Of a stretch of DNA of 20,157 nucleotides, positions 19,140-20,157 are shown piece after piece. How positions within the stretch are numbered: the stretch's first letter is position 1; each line of letters begins with the position of its first letter. The stretch is from a virus: IMG/VR virus record IMGVR_UViG_3300030380_004389, positions 1 to 20,157 of that record; one strand, 5' to 3'. The position numbers and the translations under genes are program-made. The notes beneath the pieces were generated by a model that saw nothing but the letters and a program-made list of their open reading frames with translations, did no database searches and had not been told where the DNA came from.

Positions 19140-20157
19140 TTATCTAGCTGTACATGGTACGTTGTTTGAACCTACTAATGATTGACCAAATGCCATGTAA
19201 ATGTATGTTCCACCAGATGTATTTCCACCTGCTTGTGTATTTCTTAATTTAAAACCATTAGAAAGATAATCAGTATGATAATTTGATAAATTATATTCTG
19301 AATCACTTACATTTGTAAAAAGAGCATGGCTATTAGGATTATAAACATCTCTTTTATTATCTAATATTTGCCACCAACCACTTGTTGAAGTTGCGTATTT
19401 TGTTAAAACAAAAGCTGGTTTAAATCCTGTATAAACAAATGTTCCATCAGCATTACCATTACCAGTATAAGAACCAAACTTGCTGTAACCAGTAACTTCT
19501 GAAAAACAGTAGGCTATATAATTTGAACCAGAATTATTTACATATACTGAACCATCTATAGAAAAAACAGAAGAAGTAGGTGTTGTGTTGTTGAATACAG
19601 TAGAAGCTCCTTCTGCAACATTATCATTTAATTTTAATCTTTTATTATTTCCTATACTTGCATGATAAACAAACCAATCTCTAGTATTAGACAAATCTTT
19701 AATTATTATCATTTTAGGTACAGCACCTAAACCATGACCAATAGTTCCTGCACTTCCTGTTCCTGTCCATTTACATATTGAAAAACCTGCTGTCGTATTA
19801 ACAGATGTGTAAGTAGTATTTATAGAACCTGCTGTATTTGATGAACCTTGACCATTTGCTTTCCAGTTCCAACTCATAAATCCTTTTGTTGTAGATGCAC
19901 TTTCATTTGCAGGATTACCAGTTCCTGTTGTAAAGCCATCTGAAGTAAAAGCTGATATAGAATTAGTTGAATTATTTACTTCTGCTGAAGTGTTATCAGA
20001 TTGAATATATTTTCCTACACCTCTAACAGCATCTACTAAACAATGATTATTACCATTATCTCTATCCTTAATCCAAACCAAATCTGGTTGAAATTCTAAT
20101 CCTGTAACTGTTACTGCTGATGAGCTTCCTAAATATATTTTTCCATCAAAGTGGTCT
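19140..20157 (-). CDS. Tail fibre/spike protein, DUF7483-like, truncated at the right edge
   Basis: The frame is open to the last base, so the N-terminus lies outside; upstream of the first possible start (TTG at 20081) it still reads GLEFQPDLVWIKDRDNGNNH without a stop. The visible part has the repeated marine-phage fibre pattern F-x-P-D-L-V-W-I-K-D, then LVDAVRGVGKYIQSD, TSDGFTTGTGN, GFMSWNWKANG, TAGFSICKWTGTG and a second G-F-K-P-A-F-V-L-T-K block. It ends QSLVGSNNVPCTAR. Such Gly/Asn/Thr-rich beta proteins form host-recognition fibres or spikes. It leads the visible late block. Confidence 0.85.
   Translation of the reverse strand, partial: DHFDGKIYLGSSSAVTVTGLEFQPDLVWIKDRDNGNNHCLVDAVRGVGKYIQSDNTSAEVNNSTNSISAFTSDGFTTGTGNPANESASTTKGFMSWNWKANGQGSSNTAGSINTTYTSVNTTAGFSICKWTGTGSAGTIGHGLGAVPKMIIIKDLSNTRDWFVYHASIGNNKRLKLNDNVAEGASTVFNNTTPTSSVFSIDGSVYVNNSGSNYIAYCFSEVTGYSKFGSYTGNGNADGTFVYTGFKPAFVLTKYATSTSGWWQILDNKRDVYNPNSHALFTNVSDSEYNLSNYHTDYLSNGFKLRNTQAGGNTSGGTYIYMAFGQSLVGSNNVPCTAR

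Noticed and set aside
1-20157. tRNA genes, CRISPR arrays, IS elements, toxin-antitoxin pairs
   Set aside because: Looked for on both strands; no tRNA T-arm pattern, regular spacer-repeat array, transposase or convincing toxin-antitoxin pair was seen.

Overview
The window is a segment of a tailed bacteriophage genome (or an integrated copy of one). It is strongly AT-rich, densely packed with short overlapping genes, and divided into strand-coherent blocks. The recognisable virion genes form a podovirus-like set: a tail fibre with a marine-phage-type domain, a GNAT-like internal protein, then several ejection or internal virion proteins ending in an 817-residue one. The protein repertoire and base composition resemble phages of marine alphaproteobacteria, above all SAR11/Pelagibacter-type pelagiphages. 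That host assignment is inference from family resemblance. No host gene, tRNA, CRISPR array or IS element is visible.

Layout. (1) Left block, bases 1-3997, minus strand, reading towards base 1: a zinc metalloprotease-like protein, a small exported protein, a PD-(D/E)XK-like protein, a zinc-ribbon protein, an MTA-70 adenine methyltransferase, an 89-residue protein, a TET/JBP-associated-type glycosyltransferase (TAGT), a winged-helix protein, a small basic protein and a truncated HTH-like protein. This looks like a DNA-modification/DNA-protection block. Two families of short repeats lie near its end. (2) A compact divergent promoter region, about 3998-4101. (3) Plus-strand early block, 4102-7448: a RecB/Cas4-like exonuclease split into two overlapping reading frames, a coiled-coil protein, a Rad52/Sak-like annealing protein, a small protein with an SSB-like acidic tail, a DUF3310 protein, a LexA-type DNA-binding domain without a protease, two small proteins and an XRE-family regulator. 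It ends at a strong intrinsic terminator. A 56-residue gene starts at the last U of that terminator. (4) Integration block, 9535 back to 7811, minus strand: tyrosine integrase and two small genes, with its own promoter. (5) Late block, entering from the right edge (20157) and read leftwards to 9756: tail fibre, small virion protein, GNAT-like protein, ejection proteins, membrane and nuclease proteins, endolysin, holin and several tiny conserved phage proteins. It stops at a bidirectional terminator at 9641-9686.

How the genes may work together. The exonuclease, annealing protein and SSB-like protein would form a SynExo recombination/replication set. The MTA-70 methylase and TAGT would modify phage DNA against host nucleases. 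The integrase, XRE regulator and LexA-like protein suggest a temperate life cycle. Four genes too short for ordinary ORF thresholds (36, 49, 52 and 56 codons) are supported by exact tiling with their neighbours or by protein-like composition.

Most notable observations: a canonical -1 slippery heptamer exactly at the junction of the split exonuclease; the small gene fused to a terminator U-tract; a 21-bp-spaced pair of inverted-repeat operator-like sites; a DNA-glycosylation gene with no visible TET/JBP partner; and an integrase with two non-consensus catalytic-box residues.
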